A DNA stretch of 13,210 nucleotides from contig JAIPFN010000154.1 in assembly GCA_021736615.1 (NCBI GenBank), positions 1 to 13,210 of the forward strand, read 5' to 3'. Positions 12,292 through 13,210 of this stretch are shown one piece after another; position 1 is the stretch's first letter, and every line of letters begins with the position of its first letter. Made by a program: the position numbers and the translations under genes. Below the pieces are notes generated by a model. That model was not told the DNA's origin, searched no databases, and saw nothing but the letters and a program-made list of their open reading frames with translations. The stretch is from Phycisphaerae bacterium (GTDB taxonomy: Bacteria > Planctomycetota > Phycisphaerae > Sedimentisphaerales > Anaerohalosphaeraceae).

Positions 12292-13210
12292 ATGTTTAAT
12301 AAAAAGGACATTTTGAAACGAAAGTTTCAACTTACCCTGGTAACAATGACCCTGCTTAGTGTTTGCATGCCGACATTTGGTAAACAGCAGGACCCAAACA
12401 AGCCAGAAAATTTGTTTGAGATGTCTATCGAAGAACTCATGAACGTGGAAATTATTTCAGCATCACAAAAAAAAGAAACTCTTCTTGAAACTTCGTCTAA
12501 CATAACTGTTGTCACCAGCCAGCAAATCAAGGAATGGGGCGCAAGGGATCTTAAAGACGTCCTTTCTCACGTGGCAGGTTTTTATGTCCTGCCCGATCGT
12601 GATGAATGGGTTTTTTCCGCTCGCGGCAGCATCAGCGACAATAGCCAGAAATATCTCGTGCTGATTGACAGTCATAAGATGAATTCCATTGATAATTTCG
12701 GCCCGGGTCATCTGATGGAAATGCCGATGACTCTCGGTAATGTCAAACGGATTGAAATAATACGCGGACCGGGCTCGGCAGTATGGGGTTCGGGGGCTTT
12801 GGCCGCGGTCATCAATATTATCACAAAAGACGCCGCTGACCTTGGAGAATTCCAACACGAAATATCAGCTACGTTAGGTGAAAATAAAACCTACACAAAC
12901 GACTTCCAGATGGGCCGGACCTACGACGAAGGGGACTGGTATATGTTCGCTTCGTACGGAAAGTCGGATGGCAAACGCATTCAGCAATCTGCGGCTACCT
13001 CTCTGCCTATGCTTGACACCTCCTCAGGTTTCTCCTCGCACCCATACGGTACTTACCATACGAGTATGGGCAAATTTGATAACAGCGGCATGATGCAGTT
13101 CAAGGGACATTACAGGAAGTGGTCGTTCAACGGTGTAGCTTTGAACAATGCGTTTAATAACCGGCATTTCGAAACAGGCCAGGGCAGAGAAAATTATCTC
13201 TCCAACGAAC
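12292..13210 (+). CDS. TonB-dependent outer-membrane receptor, 3' end missing
   Basis: Outer-membrane transporter that imports siderophores, vitamins or glycans using TonB energy. 306 codons are present and the frame runs off the window without a stop. A signal peptide covers about 1-30 (basic start, then LTLVTMTLLSVCMPTFG). A conserved N-terminal segment, LFEMSIEELMNVEIISASQKKE (41-62), precedes the plug domain (about 65-180) with ITVVTSQQIKEWGARDLKDVL and the diagnostic RIEIIRGPGSAVWGSGA followed by VINIITK. From about 185 on, alternating aromatic and polar residues indicate barrel strands. The ATG is preceded by AAGGGA about 8 bases upstream. The substrate is not evident. The nearby sulfatase hints at sulfated glycans, but a 0.8-kb gap and a terminator separate the two genes. 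Confidence 0.93.
   Translation, partial: MFNKKDILKRKFQLTLVTMTLLSVCMPTFGKQQDPNKPENLFEMSIEELMNVEIISASQKKETLLETSSNITVVTSQQIKEWGARDLKDVLSHVAGFYVLPDRDEWVFSARGSISDNSQKYLVLIDSHKMNSIDNFGPGHLMEMPMTLGNVKRIEIIRGPGSAVWGSGALAAVINIITKDAADLGEFQHEISATLGENKTYTNDFQMGRTYDEGDWYMFASYGKSDGKRIQQSAATSLPMLDTSSGFSSHPYGTYHTSMGKFDNSGMMQFKGHYRKWSFNGVALNNAFNNRHFETGQGRENYLSNE

Noticed and set aside
12463..12858. A 131-residue open frame on the - strand
   Set aside because: It lies opposite the TonB receptor plug domain, whose signal peptide and plug motifs read clearly on the + strand.

Overview
The window reads as a chromosomal piece from a Gram-negative bacterium with an elaborate cell envelope. Evidence is a TonB-dependent receptor, a lipoprotein, a Tat-type phosphoesterase and a secreted sulfatase. 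The sulfatase, the ECF sigma/anti-sigma pair and the intergenic palindromes made of GGC...GCC hairpins suggest a planctomycete, possibly a sediment-dwelling Phycisphaerae lineage. That placement is inference; no rRNA or lineage marker is present.

Positions 1-3744 (+ strand) hold a protein-quality-control block: groEL (5' end missing), a strong intrinsic terminator, dnaJ, grpE, and a small FmdB-type zinc-ribbon gene. GroEL is the chaperonin, while DnaJ and GrpE are the co-chaperones of DnaK; dnaK itself is not in the window.

Positions 3803-8695 are all on the - strand. Read in transcription order they are pgsA-like CDP-alcohol phosphatidyltransferase, ribBA (riboflavin), a small lipoprotein of unknown function, an ECF sigma factor, its membrane-anchored anti-sigma factor, and an isochorismatase-fold hydrolase. 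A sequence matching an RpoE-type ECF promoter lies directly before the sigma gene, which suggests autoregulation. Three genes here (pgsA, the lipoprotein and the hydrolase) have Shine-Dalgarno evidence for starts that are TTG or internal to the longest frame. Gaps are rich in short perfect hairpins that look like a dispersed REP-like family.

Positions 8963-13210 are on the + strand: a YkuE/YaeI-type Tat metallophosphoesterase, a secreted formylglycine-type sulfatase, a 787-base gene-free stretch, and the 5' part of a TonB-dependent outer-membrane receptor. The sulfatase is AT-richer than its neighbours and is bracketed by direct repeats built of TTTACC units spaced about one helical turn apart. 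Just after it is a 0.3-kb segment bounded by inverted repeats that are themselves terminator hairpins. Together these make the sulfatase region the most likely accessory or recently acquired part, and the most unusual thing in the window. No CRISPR array, tRNA, rRNA, transposase or integrase was seen.
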